Shown here: in pieces, positions 1 to 7,897 of the stretch
Position numbering within the stretch: the first letter of the stretch is position 1
Layout of the letters: every line of letters starts with the position of its first letter
Assembly: GCF_026810505.1 (NCBI RefSeq)
Contig: NZ_CP101750.1
Span: 1-64,000 of the forward strand
Direction: 5' to 3'
Source of the DNA: Streptomyces sp. Je 1-369
GTDB taxonomy: Bacteria; Actinomycetota; Actinomycetes; Streptomycetales; Streptomycetaceae
Length of the DNA stretch: 64,000 nucleotides
The notes under the pieces: generated by a model
What the model was told of the DNA's origin: nothing
What the model saw: the letters and a program-made list of their open reading frames with translations, nothing else
Database searches by the model: none
Position numbers and translations under genes: made by a program

Positions 1-7
1 GCGCGCG

Positions 8-188
8 GTCTGCTCCGCAGACACGACGCGCCGCCGCTACGCGGCGGGAAGCCGCGCTCCGCGCGGCAGCCGGCGACTCCGTCACCGGCGCGGACAACTC
101 CGTTGTCCGCGGCTCGAATCGCTCCGCGATTCGGCCTACCGGAATTCGCTCCGCGATTTCCGGGTGAAATCCGCTCCGCGGCTTTCAC
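8..188. other. Telomere-like array of eight hairpins
   Basis: Eight consecutive inverted repeats fill this stretch: 8-22, 31-47, 51-67, 69-89, 89-111, 115-133, 139-163 and 164-188. Each has a 6-11 bp stem around a three-base loop, TCC in seven and TAC in one. Stems at 8, 31, 51, 89 and 115 are perfect; those at 69, 139 and 164 have one mismatch. On the complementary strand the loops read GGA or GTA, the GNA triloop known from the 3' overhang of Streptomyces telomeres. A further short hairpin with a CTC loop is at 226-238. The orientation (TNC loops on the strand running inward from the end) is as expected for a left telomere. The extreme terminal palindrome is not evident, so the true end may lie slightly left of base 1. 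Confidence 0.8.
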
Positions 189-273
189 TAAAAGCGGCAG
201 CAAAGGCCAGGCCTCGTACGCATGGTGACGCTCCGTCAGTTGACCGTACGTCACCACCTGATATGACGTCAGT

Positions 274-843
274 TCACGCCGCAAACCCCACCGCCGAAAC
301 ATATTCGTACTGCCCCCATTGCGACCCCAGATCCACAATCGCGTCCACCCACGCATCGTCCTGGGCCGTCGCATCTCCAGCCGCCCATGACCGGATAATG
401 GCGTCCCACTGACGGATGTTGAGACTGCGGTACTCCAGCACTCTCTGGAACCGTCGGTCGACCTGGGACTGGTTGAACGGGTGGATCTCCACTCGGGTCC
501 CTCCCCCGTTGTTCAGTCGGCGCAGCAGGTAGCGGGCCACGTTCTGGCGGCGTACCGCACGGTAAGCAGCCTCGATCTTCGCCAGGTTGGCCTTAGAGGG
601 GCGACGTTTACCTGTCAGCCAGGCGTTGAGAGTGCGGTCGGTGACCGTCAGGCCGGCATCACGTGCAGCCTGGCGAGCGTGGCCTGTGCGAGTCAGGTAT
701 TTCAAACGGGCCATCAGGCCGCGTTGTTGTGTGATCGGGGTGGCGATGAATTCGGTGAGTTTGTCGAGTTGGCGGGCGACGGCTTCACTGCCCTTGATTC
801 CTCGGGCCCCGTAATGCCCGAAATCATGTGTCCTTTCCGGCAT
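274..843 (-). CDS. Small HTH protein next to the telomere, possibly terminal-protein (Tpg)-like
   Basis: A 189-residue basic protein, first gene inside the hairpin array and reading towards the end. An AGAAAGGGAC ribosome-binding site precedes the ATG. Residues about 40-95 resemble a helix-turn-helix: a MARLKYL segment, then DRTLNAWLTGKRRPSK and a basic helix. A segment rich in Gly/Arg (NNGGGTRVEIHPF) follows, then a C-terminal part with WDAIIRSWAAGD and WGQYEYV. Streptomyces terminal proteins of the Tpg family have a similar length (about 180-190 aa) and the same order: a KYL segment, HTH, basic linker, helical C terminus. That similarity is of layout and was judged by eye. An ordinary HTH regulator is the main alternative. 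Confidence 0.5.
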   Translation of the reverse strand: MPERTHDFGHYGARGIKGSEAVARQLDKLTEFIATPITQQRGLMARLKYLTRTGHARQAARDAGLTVTDRTLNAWLTGKRRPSKANLAKIEAAYRAVRRQNVARYLLRRLNNGGGTRVEIHPFNQSQVDRRFQRVLEYRSLNIRQWDAIIRSWAAGDATAQDDAWVDAIVDLGSQWGQYEYVSAVGFAA

Positions 844-1077
844 GAGGGTCCCTTTCTGTGAGGATCTGTGGTTTACACAATACCTTAACTACGGCTAATT
901 TTCCGGCATTTGGGCGAATAGTGTTCGTTGAATTCTCGCATCTCGCTCCAGCCGCCGTACGAGGTCCGGATGCCCTGATCTTCCTCGGTGACGGGGCACC
1001 TCAGCCCGAGCCTGAAGCGGTCCCGAGTCGGCCACGCTCGTTCCCGCCCGCCGCCAGTACCCACGACAGACAGAGCT

Positions 1078-1107
1078 GCCCCCTCTCGCCTTCGAGTGGA
1101 AGGGGGC
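1078..1107 (-). terminator. Probable terminator of the flavoprotein gene
   Basis: GCCCCCT (1078-1084) and AGGGGGC (1101-1107) form a 7 bp GC-rich stem just past the stop of the leftward flavoprotein gene. The run of T expected on the minus strand is weak. The remaining 844-1077 stretch holds only the presumed promoter region of the leftward HTH gene. Confidence 0.4.
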
Positions 1108-1113
1108 CTTTCG

Positions 1114-1659
1114 TCATGCTCGGCCGACCAGCTCCCTTGCATAGGCGACCGCAGCGCCCCACGGGTATGCCTGCGGCGTCCCGGTCCCCGGCGCGTTAGG
1201 CATGAACCCGCCCTCGCCGTACAGGACCGTGATGCCCTGCTCGCGCAGCTCCGCGATGCTGCGGTCGAATTGCCGGTGTGTGGCGTACGCGGCGTTCACG
1301 CACGGCATGGTCACCGTGGGGATGCCCTTGCCGATGCCCTCGGCGACGACGCCGACCACGAATGACGATGTCATGCCGAGCGCCCAGGAGTTGATGCTGT
1401 TGAACGTCGCCGGAGCGAAGAGGATCACGTCGGCCTCGGGCCACACATCCGGCTCGCCGGGTGCCTTGTACTCACTGCGTACCGGGTGTCCGGTGAGATC
1501 GGCCAGGTCGTCGAGGGTCTCGTGCAGCCAGCGTGCTGCAGAAGGCGTGAGTCCGAGACAAACGTCCCACTCATCGGCCTGCGCCATGCTGATCACCTTC
1601 GCCACGTCGAAGACGGGCGGTGCTGCAGAGCCGAACAAGTAGAGCGTCCGCGTAGTCAT
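1114..1659 (-). CDS. Flavoprotein (phosphopantothenoylcysteine decarboxylase-like fold)
   Basis: 181 residues starting at the ATG at 1659 (MTTRTLYLFGSAAPP), chosen because the in-frame sequence upstream is low quality and overlaps the divergent regulator. The N terminus (LYLFGSAAPPVFDVAKVI) and the DVILFAPATFNSINSWALG and PTVTMPCVNAAYATH segments match the homo-oligomeric flavin-containing Cys decarboxylase fold (Dfp, EpiD and relatives), where PATFN-type segments contact FMN. The actual substrate is unknown. Streptomyces genomes often place such a gene divergently from an XRE regulator with a long helical C terminus, as here. It has no recognisable link to the biosynthetic cluster. Confidence 0.75.
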   Translation of the reverse strand: MTTRTLYLFGSAAPPVFDVAKVISMAQADEWDVCLGLTPSAARWLHETLDDLADLTGHPVRSEYKAPGEPDVWPEADVILFAPATFNSINSWALGMTSSFVVGVVAEGIGKGIPTVTMPCVNAAYATHRQFDRSIAELREQGITVLYGEGGFMPNAPGTGTPQAYPWGAAVAYARELVGRA

Positions 1660-1791
1660 GGGCCCTATCCCACCGGCCGTGCCGTTCGCACGCAACTGCT
1701 CCTGGTCCTGGTGGGCCGAGGGCATAAGCCGGGCCGGTGGTATCGAGCGCGGGTACCGTTCCAAGTGGTGAGCCAGGAACGGAGTTCCCGT

Positions 1792-2970
1792 ATGCCTAGA
1801 GACGACCACCCCGGTACCAGGATCGCGAAGTACAGGAAGCTGGCCGGATACACGCAGAGTGGTCTAGCCCTCAAGATCGGCTACTCGTACAGCCTCCTGC
1901 ACCAGGTAGAGAGCGGCCATAAGGCAGCAAGTACGGCCTTCATGGCTGCCTGCGCTCGGGCGCTGCACATCGGCGTCGCGAGCCTGACAGGACAGCCGTA
2001 CATGACCGAGCTCCAACAAGATCGCCTCGCCGGGCTCATCCGCCCCATCCGTGAGTCCCTCGATCTGTACGACCTGGGAGCCGACCCCGACGTCGCCACG
2101 CGTGAGACGCCCCAGCTGACAGCCGCAGCAGACCTCTTGTGTCAGCAGGTCCGAGCTACGCATCTCAACAAGGCAGCGCAGACGCTGCCGCGGCTCATCG
2201 CCGAGCTGACGACCGCGGCGTACCGCGCTCCCTCCAGAGAGCTGTGGGCTGCTCTCGGGTCTGCGTATCGCACCGCCCATGACGTCACGATCAAGCTTGG
2301 CTTCTACGACCTCTCCACCATCGCTCTCGATCGCATGGAGTGGGCGGCTCAACGAGCCTCGGACCCGGTCCTCGCCGCTGTCCGCCAGTACATGCGAGGC
2401 CTCGTCTATCACCGTGAGGGTGAACTCGCCATCGGACGACGTCTGGTGCAGGCCGGTCACCTCCTACTTGAACAGACCGGCGAGACCTCGGAGGTGTTGG
2501 CCGTATCCGGGCAACTGCATCTTGGCGCCACTGTCATGGCCGCGCGTGCCCGCGACGAGGACGCCTTGAAGAGCCATCTGCGGGAGGCCAAGGAGATTGC
2601 CAAGCGAGCCGGGGACGTCGAGCATGTGCACTGGCTCTCCTTCGGGCCGACGAACTGGGCCGCGCATGAGCTGTCGGCGCTCACGGAGATCGGCCAGTTC
2701 GGCAAGGCCGTCGAGAAGGCGAAGAAGCTGCGCATTCCGGACTCTTGGCCGACGTCGCGCCGTGCCCACGTGTGGATTGACCGCGGGCGCTCGGAGATGG
2801 AGACGGGGCGCAGCGGGGCGGCGCTCACCTCGATCGCGAAGGCCCGCGAGCTGGCTCCGCAGCAGACGCGATACCACCCGGGGGCTCGCGCGACGATTGA
2901 AGGGCTGGTGCGCCAGCGGCGTAGAACGCCGGACGCCCTGGGCTACATGTCAGCGTGGCTCGGTCTGTGA
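1792..2970 (+). CDS. XRE-family regulator with helical (TPR-like) C-terminal region
   Basis: 392 residues from the ATG at 1792, preceded by GGAACGGAG. Residues about 10-65 form an XRE helix-turn-helix (IAKYRKLAGYTQSGLALKIG, then SLLHQVESGHK). The remaining 320 residues are Ala/Leu/Arg-rich helices of the kind found in Streptomyces regulators with tetratricopeptide-like sensing domains. It diverges from the flavoprotein gene with 132 bp between the two starts, so both promoters and any autoregulatory operator must lie there. The ligand is unknown. Confidence 0.8.
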   Translation: MPRDDHPGTRIAKYRKLAGYTQSGLALKIGYSYSLLHQVESGHKAASTAFMAACARALHIGVASLTGQPYMTELQQDRLAGLIRPIRESLDLYDLGADPDVATRETPQLTAAADLLCQQVRATHLNKAAQTLPRLIAELTTAAYRAPSRELWAALGSAYRTAHDVTIKLGFYDLSTIALDRMEWAAQRASDPVLAAVRQYMRGLVYHREGELAIGRRLVQAGHLLLEQTGETSEVLAVSGQLHLGATVMAARARDEDALKSHLREAKEIAKRAGDVEHVHWLSFGPTNWAAHELSALTEIGQFGKAVEKAKKLRIPDSWPTSRRAHVWIDRGRSEMETGRSGAALTSIAKARELAPQQTRYHPGARATIEGLVRQRRRTPDALGYMSAWLGL

Positions 2971-3062
2971 CACCCACTGTCACCGAAGAGTGACAGTTAT
3001 CGCCGTTGCAGGTCACCACCCTTGTCTCACAGCTGATCAGTGACGGCGGCAGGGGTTGGACA

Positions 3063-3545
3063 GTGGACACGCAGCAGACATACAACGTGGTCTTCGACTG
3101 GCTGGCGCGTGCGCAGGCGGCGCCGCAACAGGCGCGACGGGAGTGGACGGAGCGGGGCTTCGCCCTGCTCCCGCTCGGCAGGCGGTTCAACTCGGTCTAC
3201 CTGCCCGGTCCGCTCGTACATGTCGCGGCCGGAACCAGTGACCTGGAGATCGTGACCCGTATGCTCGCCGAGCTGCTTGATGGCCCGGTCATCCACAATC
3301 GCCCGCAGAACCAGTACTACGCGCTCGTCGAGCGCACGCCCGTGCCGCCGTGGACGGCAAAGTATCCTGAGGCCCCGATGCTGGGGAGCGGCCAGTACCT
3401 GTCCGTCCCTGCCTCTGACCTCACCGGCCCGACTGGCCTGCACTGGGCGGTGCGCCCTCGCATCGCGGGTGACTTGTGCGCTGTTCCGTCTGTCGCCGCT
3501 CTCATCTGTATGGCTCGCGATCCGCGATGGTCGGGCGCACGATGA
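3063..3545 (+). CDS. Conserved hypothetical protein
   Basis: 160 residues from a GTG at 3063 (VDTQQTYNVVFDWLAR), preceded by GCAGGGG; an ATG does not precede the conserved-looking start closely. The body has the pattern PLGRRFNSVYLPGPLVHVAAG and ends with a CAVPSVAALICMA segment, similar in style to small Streptomyces proteins found beside primase-like or plasmid-borne regulators. No catalytic motif is visible. The stop overlaps the next start (ATGA), so the two genes are probably co-translated. Confidence 0.6.
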   Translation: MDTQQTYNVVFDWLARAQAAPQQARREWTERGFALLPLGRRFNSVYLPGPLVHVAAGTSDLEIVTRMLAELLDGPVIHNRPQNQYYALVERTPVPPWTAKYPEAPMLGSGQYLSVPASDLTGPTGLHWAVRPRIAGDLCAVPSVAALICMARDPRWSGAR

Positions 3546-3769
3546 GTGCCGCCGGCGGACTGGTGTTCTCGATGTTGAGCCCGGAGGCCGCCGCACGTGT
3601 GCTGGACAGTCGGCTTCGTGGGCACACGCCGGGCTGCCCCGGCTGTCGCACGGAGGAATGTGAGGAGGGCGTGCGCATGCGCCGGGCGCTCCGGGCTGTG
3701 CAATCCGTACTGAAGGGGCCTGAGCCTCCCGCCCCGCCGCTGCCTGCCTGCGGGGAGGCGCGATGCTGA
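3542..3769 (+). CDS. Small hypothetical protein with CxxC-type cysteines
   Basis: 75 residues starting in the ATGA overlap with the preceding gene. The sequence contains HTPGCPGCRTEECEEG, a cluster of three cysteines that could bind zinc, and a basic MRRALRAV helix. The family is not recognised. Translational coupling to the upstream gene is the main reason to call it real. Confidence 0.5.
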   Translation: MSAAGGLVFSMLSPEAAARVLDSRLRGHTPGCPGCRTEECEEGVRMRRALRAVQSVLKGPEPPAPPLPACGEARC

Positions 3770-3988
3770 TCGATGGCGGACAGAGGCTGGTTCTCACATA
3801 ACTCAGGGCGGTCACGGGGCAGGTTGGTGCCTCGGCAGCTGGAGCAGGTTGTGCTGGGGCAAGGCCATCGCGCGCTTCTCGTCCTTGCGGGAGAGTGGCG
3901 CGATGGCCCAGTGGACAGGTCTTGGCTCAAGGCCTGTGGTGTGTCCCCGGGGCGGGTGGCAGCGTGCCCGGGGGTTGTGCGGGGTCTG

Positions 3989-4330
3989 TCACCACCAGGC
4001 GCCGCACCTGCCGGCGCGGCTGTCGCAGACTCGGAAGTACACCTTGTCGCGGTCGTTGTAGCTGCCTGAGTACGAGGACCTGTAGACGGTGCCGTCTTCG
4101 TACCGTTCCAGGTAGCTGTACGACGGCAGTGTGGAGGGGCCGTTCGTCCTCCATTTGCCGTCGTAGTCGTTGCCGTCCCAGACCCAGGTCTTGCACAACG
4201 GCAGCTTGCCGCCGGCCGGTCCGGGCAGGTTGGTGCACGCCTGCGCTGCCGATGCCGAGGAGGCGAGCCCGACTGATGTTGCTGCAACGACAGTGGCCGT
4301 GAGACCGATTTGCGCGATGATTCGCTTCAC
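3989..4330 (-). CDS. Small secreted protein
   Basis: 113 residues with a typical signal peptide: MKRII, a hydrophobic core and a cleavage site after ASSASA near residue 29. The mature part is about 84 residues with four cysteines (ACTN, LCKTW, RVCDSR, RCGAWW), likely forming disulfides, and many Tyr/Trp/Gly residues. No known enzyme motif. The 219 bp between this gene and the convergent gene ending at 3769 contain no convincing feature. Confidence 0.7.
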   Translation of the reverse strand: MKRIIAQIGLTATVVAATSVGLASSASAAQACTNLPGPAGGKLPLCKTWVWDGNDYDGKWRTNGPSTLPSYSYLERYEDGTVYRSSYSGSYNDRDKVYFRVCDSRAGRCGAWW

Positions 4331-4739
4331 GTGCCATCCCCCTTGTTCTTCTTGCCGTCAGGGCTCCGAAGGCCCTGATCGAATGCACCGACCGGAAGCG
4401 TCTTCGGCGGTTCGCGCCAGTGCTGTCATCGGCGGGTCCGTTCAGCGCGGTGGTAGCGATGGAACGTACGCGCGTCGGTTTCCCCGCGGTGGTCGGTTGC
4501 GTTGTGACTCACAGGCTATGGAGTGCGGGGCCTTGGGCGCGTCCTGCGGTGGGTTGAGCCGGGAGTACTGCGCTGGTTTGTTCGCTCGGTGAGTGCAACC
4601 AGTGCGGTACTGCTGAGTCGGGTTGGCGTCTGGTGCCGTCGGGGAGTGGTTGATTCCAGCAGTGCTCGGCCGGAGGCGCTCAGGCTGTGCCGGGGTTTTT
4701 TGCCGTCGTGGATCGGGGTGGTCAGCGGTGAGTCGCCGG
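4331..4739. other. Intergenic region, no gene seen
   Basis: 409 bases between the start of the leftward secreted-protein gene and the end of the leftward monooxygenase gene. The left part should hold the promoter of the secreted protein. A run of T at about 4696-4701 could belong to a terminator for the monooxygenase, but I could not find a convincing stem. Open frames here are uninterrupted only because of the high GC. Confidence 0.5.
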
Positions 4740-5972
4740 TCAGGTGGCCGGGCTCGTTCGGGGTTCGGCCGTGGGGGTGGTGGTGCGGCCGTGCTCGGAG
4801 TCGGCGAGGGCCTTGCGGATGAGTGGGCGGGCGGCCTTTGACTGGAGTGCGCGCATGGCCAGTGCGTTGATCCGGATTCCCAGTGCGGACTTGGGTGCCA
4901 TGGAGGCGACCCGGCCGGGCAGGAGTTGCTGTGCCGAGGTGGTTCTGGGTCGCATGGTCTGCTCGAAGGCGGTCAGCGCGGCGGGTGTCCGCGAGGTGTC
5001 GTCGGGTGCGCCTGCGGCGTGCAGTGCGGCTGCCAATTCGGCGGCGCCGCGCAGGGCGAGGGCGGTGCCGAGGCCGCTGAGTGGGCTGGCGCACCAGGCG
5101 CTGTCGCCGAGCAGGACGATTCTGCCGGTGCTCCACCGCGGTGTGTGTATCTGGTCGAAGGTGTCCAGGGCGAAGTCGTCGGCGTGTCGGGCCGCGGCCA
5201 GGAATTCGGCGGTGCGCCAGCCGACGTCGGCGAATGTCCGTTCCAGCAGGGCGTGTTGGGCTTGGCGGTCGTGTCGTGGGGGCAGTGTGTCGGTGGCGAA
5301 GGTCAGGCCCACCTCCTGGTGTCCGGGGTGGCCGGGGCGGGCCTCGACGGCGCGGCGGCCGGGTGCGTTGTGGGTGAGGAACCAGCCGTCGAGGGGCGGC
5401 GTTTCGGGTCGTTCGGTGAGGGTGAACCAGGCGTGGGCCAGGCCGAGGGGCTTGCGGTAGGTCTCCTCCGGTCCGAAGCGCAGTGTGCGGACCGTTGAGT
5501 GTGCGCCGTCGGCGCCTACCACGAGGTCGAATTTTTTCTGGGTGCCGCTGCGGAAGTGGGCGAGGACTCCTGTCTCGGTGTCCTGCAGTGCCTTGACGGT
5601 TTCGCCGAACCGGTGGGTCACGCCCGGGCCGGTTGCCTCGTGGATGATCCGGGCGAGGTCTGTGCGCAGCAACTCCTCGCGGGAGACGTAGCCGCGGCCG
5701 TCGAATGCCTCTACCGGCATCTCGGCGAGGCGTCGTTCGTGTGCGTCGATCCAGGCTGCGCCGCGCTGCGGGACCAGGCGGTTGAGTGCCTGCTGGAGCA
5801 GTCCGGCGCGCTGGAGGACCTCTCGGCTGTCGCCGCGCAGGTCGACGGTCTGGCCGCCGGTGCGCAGGGTGGGTGCGATCTCCGCGACGGTGACCGTCCA
5901 GCCGTCCCTTTCCATGAGTAGCGCGAGGGTGTCCCCCGCGATTCCAGCGCCGACGACGAGTGCGTGGGCCAC
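4740..5972 (-). CDS. FAD-dependent monooxygenase (TetX-like)
   Basis: 410 residues from a GTG at 5972 with GGAGGATGCC immediately upstream. The Rossmann motif is at residues 6-11 (VVGAGIAG). The DG motif is LVVGADGAHSTVRTL and the GD motif is GRIVLLGDSAWCASPLSG. Length and order fit single-component class A flavin monooxygenases of the TetX type, which hydroxylate aromatic or polyketide compounds with NAD(P)H and O2. It diverges from a TetR gene with operator-like repeats between, so it is probably induced when TetR binds a small molecule. This pair looks independent of the main cluster and could serve in detoxification or resistance. Confidence 0.85.
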   Translation of the reverse strand: MAHALVVGAGIAGDTLALLMERDGWTVTVAEIAPTLRTGGQTVDLRGDSREVLQRAGLLQQALNRLVPQRGAAWIDAHERRLAEMPVEAFDGRGYVSREELLRTDLARIIHEATGPGVTHRFGETVKALQDTETGVLAHFRSGTQKKFDLVVGADGAHSTVRTLRFGPEETYRKPLGLAHAWFTLTERPETPPLDGWFLTHNAPGRRAVEARPGHPGHQEVGLTFATDTLPPRHDRQAQHALLERTFADVGWRTAEFLAAARHADDFALDTFDQIHTPRWSTGRIVLLGDSAWCASPLSGLGTALALRGAAELAAALHAAGAPDDTSRTPAALTAFEQTMRPRTTSAQQLLPGRVASMAPKSALGIRINALAMRALQSKAARPLIRKALADSEHGRTTTPTAEPRTSPAT

Positions 5973-6044
5973 GGCATCCTCCGGTTCCGCTTGTGCTTTG
6001 GCTTCTGATTTGGCTTCGGGTGCTGGGGTGGCCCAGCAACCCTC

Positions 6045-6102
6045 ATGCGAATGTTTCGCATTTACCGTAGGCCTCTCGGACGCACTAATGCAAGAGTTTC
6101 GC
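6045..6102. promoter_or_regulatory. Two TetR operator-like repeats
   Basis: A perfect inverted repeat, ATGCGAA-TGT-TTCGCAT, covers 6045-6061. A related copy, ATGCAAGAGTTTCGC, covers 6088-6102 just before the tetR start at 6117. Both lie in the 144 bp between the divergent monooxygenase and TetR genes, the standard place for TetR autoregulation. The downstream copy would overlap the tetR core promoter or leader. Confidence 0.65.
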
Positions 6103-6116
6103 GATAGAGTGGAGCG

Positions 6117-6698
6117 GTGACGCAAGCATCAGGGACTGCCCGCCCCGGCGGCCGTACCGCCCGCACCCGTGAGGCCGTGCGCGCGGCCACCCGCGAGCTG
6201 CTGGCCGAATCGGCCGACGGCACCGTCGACATCGCGGAGGTGTCGGCCCGCTCGGGCGTCCATCCCGCCACCGTCTACCGCCGCTGGCGCAGCGCCGACG
6301 GCCTGATCATCGACGCGGTGGTGGACGAGCTGGACAGCCGTTCGCCGTTGCCCGCCACCGGCGATCTGCGGGCCGATCTGCACGCCTGGATCACCGGCCT
6401 GCTCAGCGATCTGACCAGCCCCGGCCACCTGGCCTTCTTCCGGGCCCTGCTCCGGGCCGGCGGCGAGGGGCAGGACACGCGGAGCTTCGCCGAGCCCCGT
6501 ATCCAGCAGATCCAGGCCACCCTGGACGCCGCCGGTGCCACCGTGCTGACCTGGATGGACATCTTCGAACTGGTGCTGGCACCGGCCTATGTGCGGGCGC
6601 TGCTGACCCTGCCGATGGATCCGGCGACCGAGGCCGTGCGGCTGGTCGACAACGTGCTGGCGGTCCGGGCGGCGCGCGAGCGTGCAGCGGTGGAGTGA
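6117..6698 (+). CDS. TetR/AcrR-family transcriptional regulator
   Basis: 193 residues from a GTG at 6117. The N-terminal HTH spans about residues 14-60 (TREAVRAATRELLAE, then VDIAEVSARSGVHPATVYRRW), the diagnostic TetR motif. The C-terminal 130 residues form the ligand-binding helical domain (DLRADLHAWITGLLSDL). It probably represses itself and the divergent flavin monooxygenase. The ligand cannot be predicted. Confidence 0.88.
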   Translation: MTQASGTARPGGRTARTREAVRAATRELLAESADGTVDIAEVSARSGVHPATVYRRWRSADGLIIDAVVDELDSRSPLPATGDLRADLHAWITGLLSDLTSPGHLAFFRALLRAGGEGQDTRSFAEPRIQQIQATLDAAGATVLTWMDIFELVLAPAYVRALLTLPMDPATEAVRLVDNVLAVRAARERAAVE

Positions 6699-6901
6699 GC
6701 ACGCAGCGGTGAAGTGAGCGTGCGGGCGCCCCTGCGCGCCGCTCACGGGCCGTCGGTACGCGGCCGCTTTCGCCTTGGACGGTCACGGTCCGGCTGCGCC
6801 CGGTGCGGCCGCCACCGCGCGGGCCCAGCTCCGCCGTCAGCGCGACCGGCACCGCCTGCATACCGTCAGGTCGTCACGTCGCGCGATGCTGTACGGGCCG
6901 C

Positions 6902-7240
6902 TCAGGGTGTGGCGGGCGGGTGCGGTGCGGCGGCGGTGCGGCGGTGTTCGGCGTTGATCCGCTGGGCTTCTTCCAACTGGTCTTCGAGGATGACGATGCG
7001 GCAGGCGGCTTCTATAGGGGTGCCCTGGTCGACGAGCTCGCGAGCGCGGGCTGCGACGCGCAACTGGTAGCGGGAGTAGCGGCGGTGTCCGCCCTCCGAG
7101 CGCAGCGGGGTGATCAGGCGGGCCTCTCCGATGGCGCGCAGGAAGCCCTGGGAAGTGCCGAGCATGTCGGCGGCCCGGCCCATGGTGTAGGCGGGGTAGT
7201 CGTCGTCATCGAGCCGGTTGAACGAGTCGTCTGCTGTCAT
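6902..7240 (-). CDS. MerR-family regulator
   Basis: 112 residues starting at the ATG at 7240, preceded by AGAGAGGTGCA. Residues 17-80 contain the MerR winged helix (YTMGRAADMLGTSQGFLRAI, then PLRSEGGHRRYSRYQL). A short helical tail (EDQLEEAQRINAEHR) would dimerise. There are no effector-domain cysteines, so it is of the short, stress-type MerR class common in actinomycetes. A strong hairpin sits 27 bp upstream of the start. Confidence 0.8.
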   Translation of the reverse strand: MTADDSFNRLDDDDYPAYTMGRAADMLGTSQGFLRAIGEARLITPLRSEGGHRRYSRYQLRVAARARELVDQGTPIEAACRIVILEDQLEEAQRINAEHRRTAAAPHPPATP

Positions 7241-7897
7241 TGCACCTCTCTGTGGAACGCGCTTGAGGGGCCCGGGTGCTCTACGGCACCCGGGCCCCGA
7301 AGGAACTGCTACACCATCTGCCGGCCCTGGTACTGCGCCGGCCCTCTGTTTCCGCCGACCCGGCCTGGGAGCTGCCGGGGTTGCGGGGATCGCGGTTGCT
7401 TGACCGGAGACCACCTCACTATCGATGTCCTGCGGTACCCGGGCTCAAGGCTTACGCCCGGGCGATCCTGATGGCGCCTGGCTCCTCCGTTTCCCTCGGT
7501 GATCAACTGCGTACTGCTGAACTGCACTTACGGGTACTGCGGTACTGCTCATGGCGGCCCCTGATCACTGCGGGCCACCCGGTCCGGTCGCCAGCCCCAT
7601 CGCCGTCACGCAACAACCCTGGCTTCGAGACTCCGCCACCGCACCGTCCTGCCTACTGCAACTGCGGGTACTGCGGTACTGCTGATACTGCGGGTACTGC
7701 TGCCTGGCAGTTCGTCTCTGCCCGGCCCTGTTAACTCCCTGGGTTACGAGAGAAACCATAACCAGAGCACCGCCCAATGTCTACTCCAGCCAGCATAGAT
7801 TTTCGCGTGTTCGGCGGCGAGGTAATCGGCCTCGAGTGGTGGGGGCGGGTGGTGCCGGATGCGGTGCTTCCGGGGGGCCGTGGGGATGATGTGGCCC
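7241..7897. other. Gene-free region with a strong hairpin and short repeats
   Basis: No gene is supported over about 650 bases. A perfect 13 bp stem, GGGGCCCGGGTGC (7267-7279) with GCACCCGGGCCCC (7286-7298), sits in the leader of the leftward MerR gene. A 19-base direct repeat, CGGGTACTGCGGTACTGCT, occurs at 7531-7549 and 7665-7683, with a partial copy at 7691-7701. The repeats are not associated with transposase remnants that I can see. Confidence 0.55.

Noticed and set aside
7531..7701. Remnant insertion sequence
   Set aside because: The 19-base repeats are direct, not terminal inverted repeats, and no transposase fragment lies between them.
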